64,000 bases of DNA, from positions 3,063,807 through 3,127,806 of the forward strand of contig NW_020945064.1 in the NCBI RefSeq assembly GCF_900497805.2. The letters run 5' to 3'. Positions 14,684-28,199 of the stretch are shown in pieces (positions within the stretch are counted from its first letter, which is position 1; every line of letters begins with the position of its first letter). The notes under the pieces are model-generated. The model was not told where the DNA came from and searched no databases. It was given only the letters and a program-made list of their open reading frames with translations. Position numbers and translations under genes: made by a program. This DNA is from Vombatus ursinus. Taxonomy: Eukaryota; Chordata; Mammalia; Diprotodontia; Vombatidae.

Positions 14684-14944
14684 TCATGTGTTTCTGCTAC
14701 AGCCTCAGGAGTGAGATCCGGGGCCAGGAATCCCAGGAACAGGGCCTCAGCGATCCTTCTTGGGGTCTTAAGGCAATAAATAGGTGGCAGGAGAACATGT
14801 AAGGGCTGGTATGGGGGCAGCAGGTCACCAGCTCCACACAGTGGTAGAGCCCAGGGAGGCAAGCACGAGCAGAGGCTTCCCTGGGGAGTCTGAGGACAGT
14901 TCAACGTAACCAGATCTCATGTGGCCTCAGCTAAGGGCAGGAGA

Positions 14945-15065
14945 ATGATGATAATAACAGTAAAAACATCAATAACAACAATGGTAACAACAAGAACAAC
15001 AACAACAACAGCTGGCATTTATCTAGCACGCTAACGTCTGCAAAGCGCTTTACAAAATGCTCGTG
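14945..15065 (-). mobile_element. Truncated SINE 3' end
   Basis: An (AAC)-rich tail (14975-15010) is followed by AGCTGGCATTTATCTAGCAC and AAAGCGCTTTACAAAATGCT, the antisense 3' part of MIR/THER-type SINEs. Confidence 0.75.
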
Positions 15066-15635
15066 GTTCCTGTTCCTCCCTTCGGCCGGTCCTAGATCAA
15101 ACAGCCTAGTACGTGGCCTGCGCCCTACGACACAGGACAAGGGGGCACCTTCAAGACCAACATGGAAAGGCAGAGCAGACAACGTGCTGACATATGTGCT
15201 AAGATTTACCTCCTAAACCCAGCCACCCCTGAACAGGTTTCCTCGCCGTGCTATAATTTTGGGGTAATCTATGCTGCCTCTCAATTATCAATCTAGTTTT
15301 CCATCATGTATTGTGTACAGAATGTGCCAAACTGTGGGTGTCCCCCTAACCCTCTGTGCCCAAGGAACCTTCCTGTGCCACCTCCTCACCACGATGCCCC
15401 CTCTCTCATCCCCTTGGGCATGCACCTGAACCAACACCCCACTCCTTGGACTCTCCCTGCTCCTTGGGTACCAGGCTCACGTCAGACTCGCTGAGCCCTC
15501 AGCACTTGCGCTAAACCCAAAAGGAGCCATGATAAGTAAGCCGGGTTCCTTCAGTCCCTCCTCCCTGGCTTCTCAGCTGTTTGTGGCCAGAGAGACGAGG
15601 ATTCCTCCGATGCAGAGAGCGCCCCAGTATCCTGT

Positions 15636-15656
15636 CCGTGGTTCTACCCTGTGGTA
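15636..15656 (-). ncRNA. MIR140: miR-140-3p mature arm
   Basis: 21 bases on the minus strand, beginning UACCACAGGGUAGA; seed ACCACAG. It pairs with the 5p arm and is identical to the human sequence as I know it. Confidence 0.98.
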
Positions 15657-15673
15657 GAACAGCATGACGTAAC

Positions 15674-15695
15674 CTACCATAGGGTAAAACCACTG
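15674..15695 (-). ncRNA. MIR140: miR-140-5p mature arm
   Basis: 22 bases on the minus strand, beginning CAGUGGUUUUACCC; seed AGUGGUU. It is identical to the human mature sequence as I know it. Confidence 0.98.
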
Positions 15696-16550
15696 GCAGG
15701 ACACAGAGAGAGACACACACACACAAAGGGCAGGAGCCACACTGGAAGCCCACAAACCAAAGCCTGGAGGAGGAGGTGGAGGAGGGTCACCACGGAGAAG
15801 GAACAATAAATCTAGAGTGGGACAAACATGAAGAGCAACAAGAAGAGGACATGGTGGGCCGGGAGAGGCGTTTAAACCCAGAGCCAAGCAAAAAGAAGCC
15901 CCCAAGCAGCAGAGGAGGTGTCCAGGAGGCCAGGGCCCCGCAGCCTGGCAGAGAAACCGCCTGCCTCTGCCCAAGTGCTTGCTTTATCATAGAGGGCAGC
16001 TTCTCCCAAGGACTCTGTCTACTTTATGAGATGGACAAAGGAGGAGGAAGGCAATAATTCAGGGGTTCCAGTGGTCGAGTCATCAACTTGCTCTCTCCAT
16101 TTGTAACCTCTTCTCTGCACACCACTGTCCTACAAATTGTGACCCAAATTGCAGAAAAGGCACTCTTGAAGAAAAGTCTCGAGGTGACCATGGCCGTATC
16201 TGATCCAGGAATTGAGGGATATGCCTATAGACCTGGGGGAGTGGATGTGACATGCACAACTTCGGCCTTGTTGAATTTAAAATATCCAAGTATAAAATGT
16301 ATTTCACTGTCTTAAAAACAGGAAGAAATCTCTGGTTTCTTTTCAGGTACACATTTCATGCTAACTCAGGAGGATCCTGGGAAGGCAAAAGGTGATTTAA
16401 CACTGAACCCAGGAGAGGGAAAGGAATTCACCTGAGTTGATACTACCTGAAACCTGTCTGGCTATAGGCCTTGTTCCCCAAGGAGGGACAGAAAAAAAAA
16501 AAAGGAACAGCCACTTGGTGAAAGCACCCAAGCCGCCATCACTAGGCTCA

Positions 16551-16676
<126 letters not shown>

Positions 16677-16889
16677 TCAGTCCCCAGCTCTCCCAAATCA
16701 CAGCACAGAGCAGAATCAGAGAGAATCTCAGGACACCCTCTCCCAAGCCTTTGGCTTGAAGAGAACAAGCATCTTGCTAAAAATGCTCCACATTCTACTT
16801 GAGCAGCCAACACGTAAGAAGCCCACGTGTGTGGCTTCTCCATGCCTCTGGGCTCAGGGAGAAGGGCAGAGTCCTCGCTGTTCCCCTAC

Positions 16890-16961
16890 CTGCTGGAAAG
16901 AATCCTCAAAAAGCGTCTGCCTGGACACACTGATCTTCACGTGGCTGGGTAGGGCATTTGA
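16890..16961 (-). CDS. WWP2: WWP2 exon 15: HECT N-lobe start
   Basis: 72 bp, exactly 24 codons, encode [20 protein letters not shown] then SFQQ. This is the opening of the HECT N-lobe, and the [11 protein letters not shown] motif is conserved across NEDD4-type ligases. Both borders fall between codons. Confidence 0.98.
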
Positions 16962-17317
16962 CTGGAAAGAGAAAAAAATCCCTTAGCAGGGAATCAAATG
17001 ATCTTTACTTGTTCTCCGCCCTGCTCCACCCTTACAATCAATCCAACCCAGGGGGCCTGCACAGCAAGCAGCCCCAGCCCAGAAAGCCAAGTTGAGTCCA
17101 GCCAGGAATGAACATCCAGCTGCCTGAACCACACCCACCACAAAAGTCAACTATAGACAATTCGTCTACCCAGAACTAGACAGCTTAGCTTCCCTCCAAC
17201 CCTCAAGACTATAGGACAACTCCTCATCCACTTGAGCCTGAAAGTAACCAAGCAATCCTGATGAATACGGCTGGGATGGCCCCCACGTGGGCAAGCATAA
17301 CTGACACTGTAACTCAC

Positions 17318-17396
17318 ATGGCAGAGAAAACGGAACTGGTGATACTTCCAGCGAAAGCTTCGATCATAGGCTCCAGGAGAACCGCCTTGCTTGTTT
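17318..17396 (-). CDS. WWP2: WWP2 exon 14: linker into the HECT domain
   Basis: 79 bp encode NKQGGSPGAYDRSFRWKYHQ then FRFLCH. The GSPGAYDRSF segment fits WWP2. The third residue from the exon start onward reads QGG, where I recall human QG, so there may be a one-residue difference near the exon border. The acceptor is TTCATAG and the donor GTGAGT. Confidence 0.96.
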
Positions 17397-18872
<1,476 letters not shown>

Positions 18873-19104
18873 TTATTTAGCATGGCCCAGGCCTGGGCCT
18901 AACTATGGCCAGGCTCCAAAGAGAGCCTTTGGCAGACAGCGACAGAGATGGCTACCTCCCCAAGCCCGAGAGAGATCGCCTCCTTCTAGATGGCACTGAC
19001 ACAGGAGAGAATCTGCAATATCGGGGCACTATCCAGCCAACACCACATTCTAAGGGGAAGTGACACTCAGCCTTTTGGGTTCTCACTGGGATCCTCCACA
19101 ACTA

Positions 19105-19395
<291 letters not shown>

Positions 19396-19604
19396 TTAGC
19401 ATCTTTCTTTTCCTTTGAACTCATTCTAATGTTCCTGCCCTTAAACTTTTTTAAAGGTTCAACTGATAAGAACTTGATACATTTCCCCCCCAGGCTTCAC
19501 TAGTGAGAAGGGAAAGGAGTCTATTTCTGTCTCTGGGGCAAGCACCGTCTCCTCTGCTGTGGCTGGGGCAGAGGGAGGTTGAGGAGAAGGAGTGGCACCT
19601 CTGC

Positions 19605-19690
19605 CAGCTGGGCACCAAACACATGTACCTCCCTACACTCAGTACGTAGCACACAGCAGGAACTCAGTAAGTGCTGACTGACTGAGTCTC
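19605..19690 (+). mobile_element. L2-type LINE 3' end
   Basis: TACGTAGCACACAGCAGGAA followed by CTCAGTAAGTGCTGACTGAC is the terminal part of L2-like LINEs. Confidence 0.7.
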
Positions 19691-20884
19691 TCCCCCGACC
19701 CAGCCCAGGCTTCAGGCTCTATGATTTTCCATCCACAAGGGACCGAGCAGTTAGATTGCGGACACTTAGATGGGCCAGTCCTCGAAGCACCCATAAGCAA
19801 AGCAGTTCTGCGGGCATCTGCATTCTTCTATTTGCTCCATCTCATCCGACTTTGCATATCAGCACCCAATCCCTGCCCCAACACAGCACGAGATGTTGAA
19901 ATCCCTCTTCTATTAAACGAAGATCCTAAGTTTTAAAGGTCCCATTGTCCAAACTCCTAATTTTACAGATGAGGAGACAGAGGCTCAGAGCAGTAATGGA
20001 ATTCCAACCCAGGTCCTCTGACAAAAGACCTCAGTGCTCCTTCTCTAGACTACGCCTCCCATCTCCCCTTCAGAGGCTCTATATTGTCCACCCAAACCCC
20101 TACACCCCAACGACATTCATAACCTTTGTTCTGGTCCAACTGTAGGCCTACACAGATATGTGTATAGTGCCCCTCTGGATCAGACACCCAAAGACAGACA
20201 AACATTTGGGGTGACTACTGGGGCATTTCTCTCTTTTGGTTTGCTCTTCTTATTTCTTAGGCTCCTGTGACCCTTTGCTGAAGGCTATCTTAAGCCTAAG
20301 GTCAGCCTGGCTGCTGCCCTGCCTATTGGGCTGATGGAAATTTATAGAACGATCAAACGTTCTGGAGAGGAAATATATCTGTTGGGGTCAAATGGACTTC
20401 ATTTTGAGGTGAAAAACACTCGAGAATGGGTCTGTAAGAATTGGTTTGGGTTCCTCCAGGCCAAGAGAACCCTAGCTAGTGACTCTCCAACCCTTATTGA
20501 GGGTCAAAAGAATTCCCGAAGGGGCCAAGGCTCTGAAGCCCACAGGAAACCAAGAGTTTCTATAAAGTCACAGTCTTGGGGCCAAGAATCATTCTCAGGG
20601 AGTGCTTTCAGCAATCTGAGCCTCAGCTTTCTCATCAAAAAACAGCCAAAGTGATATCTGAACTCATCATTCCACAGAACTCAGAAATCATCAATGTATT
20701 AGGTAAATATCACCATCACCACTACTAAAGGCGAAGAACTGCCTTCTCTTCTGCAATGCCAATCAGATCCAGAAGCAATAGCAAGCTGAAGCTCAAACAG
20801 GAGTCAAACTGGAAAACTCCAGCCTGCTGCAACCCATTCCTAAGGCCCAGCTCCAGAACTCCCCAGGATCTTTAGAGCTAGAAG

Positions 20885-21000
20885 GAGCCTTCTGGAGCTC
20901 ATCCAATCCTACCCCCTCATGTTACAGATGAGGAGACCGACGCCCAGGGAGGGAAATGCCTTGCCCAGGAACAAGGCTTGAACCCAGGTCTTTTAGACTC
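20885..21000 (-). mobile_element. MIR-type SINE fragment
   Basis: TTACAGATGAGGAGACCGAC followed by CTTGCCCAGG and GGCTTGAACCCAGGTCTTTT, the antisense CORE and tRNA-like parts. A second similar piece lies at 19955-20030. Confidence 0.75.
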
Positions 21001-21626
21001 TGTAAATTTGATGTTGTTCAACCTGACAGCCAAACCTTTTTCTACTGCTTTCTTCTCTCATCTGTATAGACAGAGAGAAAAGAAAGAAGGCCAGGAGCCA
21101 TGAAGTAGCTACAACTGCCTCAAAACAGCCTGTGCAACCAGCCTGTGGCTGGAACCTTCCTTCTCCAGAGGCTTCTGTGGGCAAAAGCAGGCCCCTCCCA
21201 GCAGAGAAGCTGCTGCTGCCTCCGCTGAGAGCCTTCACGTCTGCCTCCCTGGGCGCAAAGCCAAGCTAACCACTGGGACTCAGGATCTGTCCAGCCTGTC
21301 TCAAGCCCACACAACGGAGCGTGCTGCTGATGGCTGAGCATGCTGACCTAGGCTCACTGAAGCAGCTCGATCCTCAGAGAACGACAACGTTTCAGATATG
21401 GAAGGGGCATCTGAAATCACACTGCATCTAAGAAAACTGAGGGAGGCTGGTGGGGGGTGGGGCAGGGGAGGTGTCTAGAGTAGGGGCAGGAGGTGAGAAT
21501 GGTTTGCCCAAGGAGACACAACTAGTCAGTGGTGGTGTTGGGACCAGAACCCGGGTCTCCTGACCCGCCTTCTCCAGGCCTCTTTCCATAAGACCATTCT
21601 GCAAAGAGAATGAAAATGTCTCTTTT

Positions 21627-21680
21627 TCAGAGGTGGGGAACCTGGCCTTAAGGCCACATGTGGCCCACCCCTGGTCTAAA
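21627..21680 (+). mobile_element. hAT-type DNA transposon end
   Basis: CAGAGGTGGGGAACCTGGCC followed by AAGGCCACATGTGGCCC is the terminal segment of marsupial hAT elements as I recall them. Only one end is seen. Confidence 0.55.
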
Positions 21681-22304
21681 GGGCAACCAGTAACACCTAA
21701 GATAAAGAGCACCCCCAAGGGTAACCTGACAGCTTTCTGGGAGCCAGGACAGACACATGGGATCATTTCTCATTCTGTCTGGCTGCTTGGTCTTATTTCT
21801 TTTTAAATATCCCCAGTAAAGTGGCTACTACCATGGATCCGGGCAGACCAACACACAGTCCAAGAGAACTTGTGGTGAAGAAATGTTTCCTGACGCCGAA
21901 GCCAAAAAAATTCTTTTTCTCAATTTTGTCCTATTATAGCCTTCTAGTCCTTTCTGAACGATTTCGCCTCTTCCCTTGGATTTTACATCCTGTAAACAGT
22001 TTTTAACCTGGCCCTCTGGCCTGCTCCCATCCCAATTTAGCTCCATGCACTGAAAAAAACGTTCTTCTCTCCTCTGCTTACTTCTTTCAAAACCCCGAGT
22101 GGTTTTTCTTTATTGACAGCTTGACAGTGGGAGGAATTCAGAAATAAACAGCCTAAAATGTGGTACTCCTCCCTAGGGCCAAAGGAACAACTACTGTGCC
22201 ACCTTGGAGCGCTGGGTCACAATGCACCAAATTCTGTTTGCTCTTTTCTACCAAATTAGATTACAAAATCATTTTAATTTGATGCACGTTCTTACTTCTT
22301 AGAA

Positions 22305-22530
22305 GTAGCTTTAGTGGAAAGCAAAGAGCACTGGGATGGGAGTCGGATGGCCTGGGTTCTAGCCTCAACCCTGCCCAAGTCAGCAATATGACCCAGGATA
22401 AGTCACTTCTCCTACCCCAACTTCAGTCTCTTTGTCTGTAAGATGGGTAGAATAATACTTGCAATACCTACCTCAAAGGGTTGATTATGAGGAATGCACT
22501 TTGTAAACCTTCACACCCTACATTACTATG
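22305..22530 (+). mobile_element. CORE-SINE (MIR/THER-type)
   Basis: It contains AAAGCAAAGAGCACTGGGAT, GGATAAGTCACTTCTCC, CTTTGTCTGTAAGATGGG and GAATGCACTTTGTAAACC in order, covering most of an old CORE-SINE. Confidence 0.8.
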
Positions 22531-24257
22531 AGTTATCAATGCCACCTGTACCATTTACTGCCAAGGATAAAATCTTAAGAAGGGATGGGGCTGGATCAGA
22601 TACACTCAAAGATCCCTTGGATTCTATAAGTTCACCCTTCCAGCTTTCCATAATTCTACAGCCTGTCGATATGTGAAATCCCGATAATTTTTCTATTAAT
22701 ACACTTAGCCAGACAGATTACCTGAGTAAGCAAGTTCCCAGGAGCAAATGAGGCATGTCTGGACCATACATTAACTCATTTGTGGGGCCAAAGGGACAAC
22801 AGGTACAGAGCCCATTCTGAGCCCTTAAATACAAGAGTAATTCACTCAGTGATCTCCTTGTGATCTCAAGGAATGGATGCTTCTCCCTAGTTTGAGCACC
22901 AAAGAGTAGTTTCTAGGCTGGAAGAATCCAGTTCCATAGACGTCTTTTTCCAGGGAGATACTTCCTTGTCATTTCCTGCTATTCCAAGTCTTCCTGCCTC
23001 TGTCCTCCCTGGCATTTACATCTGCTCCCAATTTAGTGCTATCTGTGTGATTCCAAGTCACACTGCCTCCCTTCTAGAAGACTTTGATGGCAAGCAAAAC
23101 CAGTACTCAACAATCCCTATAGTTGCACCTGACCACTACCAGCTCATTAGCGTCTCTTTAGTGGCCCTTCTGGTCTCAAGCCTTTGTGACAACTCCAGAC
23201 TCATCCATTAATTAGTAGAGTCTTTTTATAAAGTACACTAGAAAGACGAACCCCAACCCAAAGAGCTGAAGAGCTCTGAGCCTGGCAGAACAGCTAACAA
23301 CCAGTCTGAGGCATGCTGGGAGAGGAAAGCACCATGAATTGCCTCTCCATTGTGCTGGTGATATCAGCATTCTTACTATAGCATGTTACCAGGTCACTAG
23401 ACCTAGTCCAGTCTAATGTTCCTAGCATACAACCTAATCACTATGCAAAGTCCTTCTGCAATCAAGCCCTCAGTCTCTCTAAAGTGACGGACTTATGTTC
23501 TCCCCCTGTCCCACAACTTGCTTGCAACATTAGTAACTTTCATTTCATGTCTAGAGGAATAAAGAAAGGTAAGTGCCAGACAGCAATGGAAAAGCAGAGG
23601 AGACATCAGGGTAAATGAAGAAACAACAAATTCCTGAGACCCAAGGGAGCCTTAGAAGGAACTCCACATTAGAGCCCTCCACTTCCTCCTCATAGCATCC
23701 TCCCCAGCTGCATCACAACCAAAGGAGTTAGGCTGTTAACAAAAATGGGAAGAGTTACCATTGCTAGTTATAATGAGGCTTAAGTCCCCAACAGCGAGGC
23801 TTCCATGAGGACCCATTACAGTGTTTGAATCCAACCTCAAAGTCACAGACCAAAAATAAATGTTCTTTATCATAAAATTCACAGATAATCTCAACATTTC
23901 TTAACCTGCTACTTGAGCAAAAACCTAGAAAGACAGGTCCAAAAAACCTTTCAAAATCAGGAGAACCAAAACTTTCCATAGCCTCATGCTGCTTTAACTA
24001 AGGCTAATGGAAGCTGAGGAAGAGAGGATGCCCCTGCTTTACTTTCTCAACCTTATGAACCTATTGCCCACAATTTCTCTGGAACATAAAAGTAAGGCTT
24101 TAGACGGGTATCCCCAGTGTCAGACAAGGACAGCAGTAAGAAGCCTGGACCAACAGCTGAGAAAAAGCCAGGGCTTTGCAGGATGAGGCATAGAATGGCA
24201 AGCCTGGGGAAAGAGGGTCTGGGTCCAGGGACAGGAGCAACAGAATGTACTACTTAC
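22531..24257. other. WWP2 intron 11, exon-proximal part
   Basis: I recognise no element with confidence in this 1.7 kb. The earlier stretches of intron 11 between the listed repeats (20031-20880, 21010-21620, 21690-22300) are likewise unassigned. Confidence 0.5.
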
Positions 24258-24312
24258 CCCAGCCAGGAGGAAGAGGGCCGAGTGGATCATGGTCAGATGA
24301 GGCACCAGAAGA
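24258..24312 (-). CDS. WWP2: WWP2 exon 11: short linker and start of WW3
   Basis: This 55-bp micro-exon encodes SSGASSDHDPLGPLPPGW plus the first base of the next Glu codon. It is recognised by the DHDPLGPLPPGW segment that leads into WW3 and by clean borders (TTTAG acceptor, GTAAGT donor). The phase matches exons 10 and 12 exactly. It is the first coding exon downstream of intron 10. Confidence 0.95.
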
Positions 24313-26580
24313 CTAAATACAACAGACACAGCAAAAAATAACACACACATAGAAACAAAGAGGTTAAAAATGACAATTAAAAAAAGAAGCAAATGCCAAC
24401 AACTGATTCTTAAATTCTTCACCATCAGCCCCCCCACCCCCATCCTAGACTTTCCTCTGGTATTTATGGAGCACAAAGGGGAAATGTGAAGTAGTATATG
24501 CTCCATCAGGAACTTAAAAATGAAAAAGCCACCAATCCAGGACCCCAAAGGGACAAACAGAAGCTGAAAGGAGAGAGTGAGGCGGAGAACACGATGCATG
24601 GATGAATGTGGGGCAGGCAGCTAAGGCAGGGGAAAGGGGACGAGAGATGGCAGGAAAATTCAGGAGCAGGACTTCCCGGGAAGTTCAGACATGTGTGTCT
24701 GCTCTGCTCTTGCTAGCCAAGACGACTGAAATCACCACCACCTCCAACTTTCTCCAAGAACCACACACAAGAGGGGAAAAAATATCGCAGGCCTTTCCAA
24801 TGAAATCATTCCCACAAGCCCTGCCCACGCCCAGTGCTTCCTGGCTGTAGACGGCGCCCTCCCCTCCTCATCTCCCTTCCCCCCTTTCTCAACATGCTGT
24901 GAGAGTAAGCAGCAGTGTGCGATATTAACTCAAACTGAAGGGACATTCATGCCCTCACAGACAGGCGTCTCCCCCAAGCCCCTTCACCTCCCCCCGGAAT
25001 GTTCTTATGGCCTTTCACAAAGCACCTTTATTCCTCCTCCTGCCAGGAGCCAGCTCTTCACCCGGCCTGAACCTGGGGATGCTCAAAGCTATGGACCAGC
25101 CTCACCAGAAGTTTGGGGAGGGGGGTAGAGAAAGGGAAGGAGAGAAGTAGAGAGCGGGAAGGCAAAAGAAAGAGTGTGTCGGGGGAGAACTGGCTCAAGG
25201 GCTAGAGTGTCACTGTTTATATTCTAACTCCCCTTCCCCAGCTCTGCTGGGAGCTCCCCAGGGAATGGCAATGCCAGACTGAATGTTCACATAGCCCCGG
25301 AGGTGGGGCGAGGTGGAGGAAAGGGGGATGCTGTCAAACACTTTTCATAGTTAAATAAAAAAAGCATTGTTGCTAAAAAAGGACTTTTTATTTCACCTAC
25401 TAAAATTTAATAGTTGTATTAGGGGATCACATTCCAAACGCAGGCTTCAGGATGCCTTATTTGCCTAGCTTGGGGAAAAGGGGGCCATGGATCAGGAAGG
25501 AAAATATATGAATGGAGCTCAGTCTGAGCTTGTGAAAACATTGATCTAAATTGCCACCCACCCCACCCTCATAGCCCTCCCTAAGAAGACAGAGAAACTT
25601 TTTTTTTCCAAGGGGACAACACAGCCCACTACTCAGTGCAAGAGTTTTAACGAAGAGGTTTAGTTTTGAACCCAAGGATGGCTTGAGGGGCTCCATAGCC
25701 CTCCTTCAGCCAAGTGCCTCCTAGGAGCTCAATGTGAAACTGCAAAGGGGAAGAGAGAGGAAGGCTCAATCCCTGAAGAGGCACAAAGGAAAAAGCCAAA
25801 GAATAACAGAAAAATTAGGCAATTAAAAGTGATGTGTCTTCCACATTAAATCAAGCCCCCACAGCTTGCTCTCCTTAAGAGTGCTTTAATTGGGTAGGAA
25901 AGGCAGAAACTTGCTTTCATAGACATTTGCCCATCACTACCCAGCCATGACACGCATAAAATCTCAGACTACACGCGAGATTCTCTCCTTTTCATTACCA
26001 GAAAAAGCACCCAAACGTACCATCCACCACGGAATTCAGATGTCATGAGTTGACACCCCACGTAAAACTAAGTTGAAATTCTGTCCAGTAGTTCATCTAT
26101 TAAGTACAACCACCATAAACACATTTAGGCAAACGAAGGAAAGAAACTGGAACCAGATGGGAAACAGAATGCAGCTCTTTCCCAAAAGACGGCAGAATGC
26201 ATTAAGTAGAAAGATGCAGAAATGTCCCTGGAGATGAGCTGCATAAAAGACAATTCTTAGAAAGGAGAGGTGATGAGAAAGGATAGACTTATTGGCCTAG
26301 GTCCTTCTTAGATGCCAAAACTTCAGAAAATATATGAGCACTCTATAAAGAGATTTTTTAAAAGTCTTTTCCTATCAGATCCTCCAAACCTGTAAGAAAG
26401 AGAAGAAAAGAAGAAGGAAGGAAAGCATGAAAAAGAAAGGGAGTACCACAATGAAGAACACAGTTAGCAAATAAGCCAGGAGCAATGGAGATACTGACAC
26501 CTATAGAGATGGATATTTTACTTTGACAGTTAAGATTTCCAAATGCTTAGCTCTGCTCCACATATTTCTTATTTTAAAGA
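24313..26580 (-). promoter_or_regulatory. WWP2: Repeat-poor part of intron 10, candidate internal promoter zone
   Basis: This 2.3-kb stretch lies directly upstream of exon 11 on the gene strand and is almost free of recognisable repeats, unlike the rest of intron 10. In mouse, a SOX9-bound promoter in Wwp2 intron 10 drives miR-140 and a short Wwp2-C transcript. One SOX-type match, AACAATG, lies at 25365-25371 on the minus strand, which is weak evidence alone. The assignment is positional inference. Confidence 0.3.
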
Positions 26581-26724
26581 ACTCAATGAAGAAAAAAGAA
26601 TAGAATAAGGACAGCAAACAGAACCAAATCAGAGATGACTAACATAAATCCTTGCTCAGTAAAACCTATTCCCCACCTAAAAACATACTTTAAATAATAA
26701 CAGCCTTTATATAATGCTTTAAAG

Positions 26725-27096
26725 TTTATTTTTAAGTTAAATTTTATTTTATTCTCAAAGACCAACTTCGTCTCCCTCCCACTTACCTCCCCCTCCTCCC
26801 AACCCTGCATTGAGAAGACAAGAAAAACAAACCCCCTGTCACAAACATGCACAGTCAAGCAAAACAAAATTTCTCACCGGTCATGTCTAAAAAAAGACAC
26901 ACTTCAATCTGCACTTTGACTCCATCCCCTCTCTGTCAGAAGGTAGGCAATGGCATCGCTTCATCACAAGTCCTCAGGAATTGTGGTGGGTCATTGTGTT
27001 GATCAGAGTTCCCAAGTTTTCATATANNNNNNNNNNATATGCATACACCATATGCATATCCAAATACATATATATGTGTGTGTATCTATTTTTTTT
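26725..27096 (-). mobile_element. L1 3' end, copy 1 of 3
   Basis: Antisense marsupial-type L1 3' UTR: ATTTTATTTTATTCTCAAAG then AATTGTGGTGGGTCATTGTG. It is interrupted by the ten-N gap and an AT-rich run. Confidence 0.7.
27027..27036. other. Assembly gap (10 N)
   Basis: Ten N bases inside an (AT)-rich part of the L1-derived cluster. The true length of the missing sequence is unknown, and a dinucleotide repeat probably caused it. Confidence 0.99.
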
Positions 27097-27099
27097 CTC

Positions 27100-27490
27100 T
27101 TTTAACCAGTCAAGATCCTCTTTCTTACCTTTCCCCCTCAACTCTCACTCCCTACTACTGAGAACACAAGAAAAACAAAACCTACTACACACATAAACAA
27201 ACAATTGAAACAAATTTCCACACTCATGATGACCAAATAAAAATCTGTCTCATTCTGCATTGTGAGTCTTTCACTTCTCAACTGGGAAGTGGGCAGCATG
27301 TTTCAGGTTCCAGTCCTCTGGAATTATGATGGGTCATTACACTGATAAGAATCCCACTCTACTGTGCTGTATATACCATAACTTGTTCAGCCACTCCCCA
27401 ATTTACGGGTACTCCCTCAGATTCCCATTCTTTGCTACTGAAAAAAAAAAAGCTATAAATATTTTTGTATATCCTTAGAATTTTATACAT
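27100..27490 (-). mobile_element. L1 3' end, copy 2 of 3
   Basis: It repeats the unit of copy 1 (CAAGAAAAACAAAACC, then GGAATTATGATGGGTCATTA) and continues into antisense ORF2 end sequence (ACTTGTTCAGCCACTCCCCA). Confidence 0.75.
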
Positions 27491-27519
27491 CCTTAGAATC
27501 CTTAGAATTTGCTTTGCAT

Positions 27520-28195
27520 AGGACTTAATGCTCCCTTAATCTACCTTCCCGTTCACCCACACATTGAAACGGCAAGAAAAACCCCATTACAAACAACAGA
27601 GTTATGCAAAACAAATCCCCACATCAGCCACATCCAAAAAGAGAGAGGAAGGGAGGGAAGGAAGGAAGGAAGAAAATGCACTTCACTGTACTTAGAATCC
27701 ATCAGTATTCCAGCTGGAGGTGGATAATGTTTTTTGTCATGAGTCCTTTGGGACTGTGGTTGGTCATTGTGTTGACCAGTGTTCCTAAGTCTTTCAAAGC
27801 TGTTTGTCTTCACAGTATTTTTGTTACTGTATGAATTGTTCTGGCTCTGCTTGCTTCACTCTGCATCAGCTCATACAAGTCTTCCAGATTTCTCTGACAC
27901 CACCCCCTCATCATTTCTTGTAGCGTAACAGTCTGCCATCATGTTCATATACCACAACTTGTTCAGCCATTCCCCATCTGATGGGCATTCCCTCAGTTGC
28001 CAATTCTTTGCCACCACAAAAAGAACTGCTATAAATATTTTTGTATATATATATAGGCCCTTTCCCTCTTTCTCTGATCTTTTTGAGGGACAGACCTAGT
28101 AGTGGCACTGCTGGGGCAAATGGTACTCATACTTTAATAGCTTTTTGGGCATAGCTACGTTGCTATCCAGAATAGCTGGACTAGTTCACGGCCCC
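27520..28195 (-). mobile_element. L1 3' end, copy 3 of 3
   Basis: It again starts in the 3' UTR (GGCAAGAAAAACCCCATTAC) and runs on through TTGTTCAGCCATTCCCCATC and AAAGAACTGCTATAAATATT to the antisense ORF2 region. This is the longest of the three. Confidence 0.85.
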
Positions 28196-28199
28196 TCCA

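Larger units (their letters stand above)
15618..15717 (-). ncRNA. MIR140: pre-miR-140 hairpin
   Basis: The 100-base stem-loop matches human mir-140 (from memory) throughout both mature arms and the loop; differences are confined to the basal stem. It sits in the intron between exons 16 and 17, on the same strand as the host gene, exactly as in other vertebrates. miR-140 is a cartilage-enriched miRNA, needed in mouse for normal growth-plate development. It may be processed from the WWP2 pre-mRNA or from a transcript started in intron 10. Confidence 0.99.
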
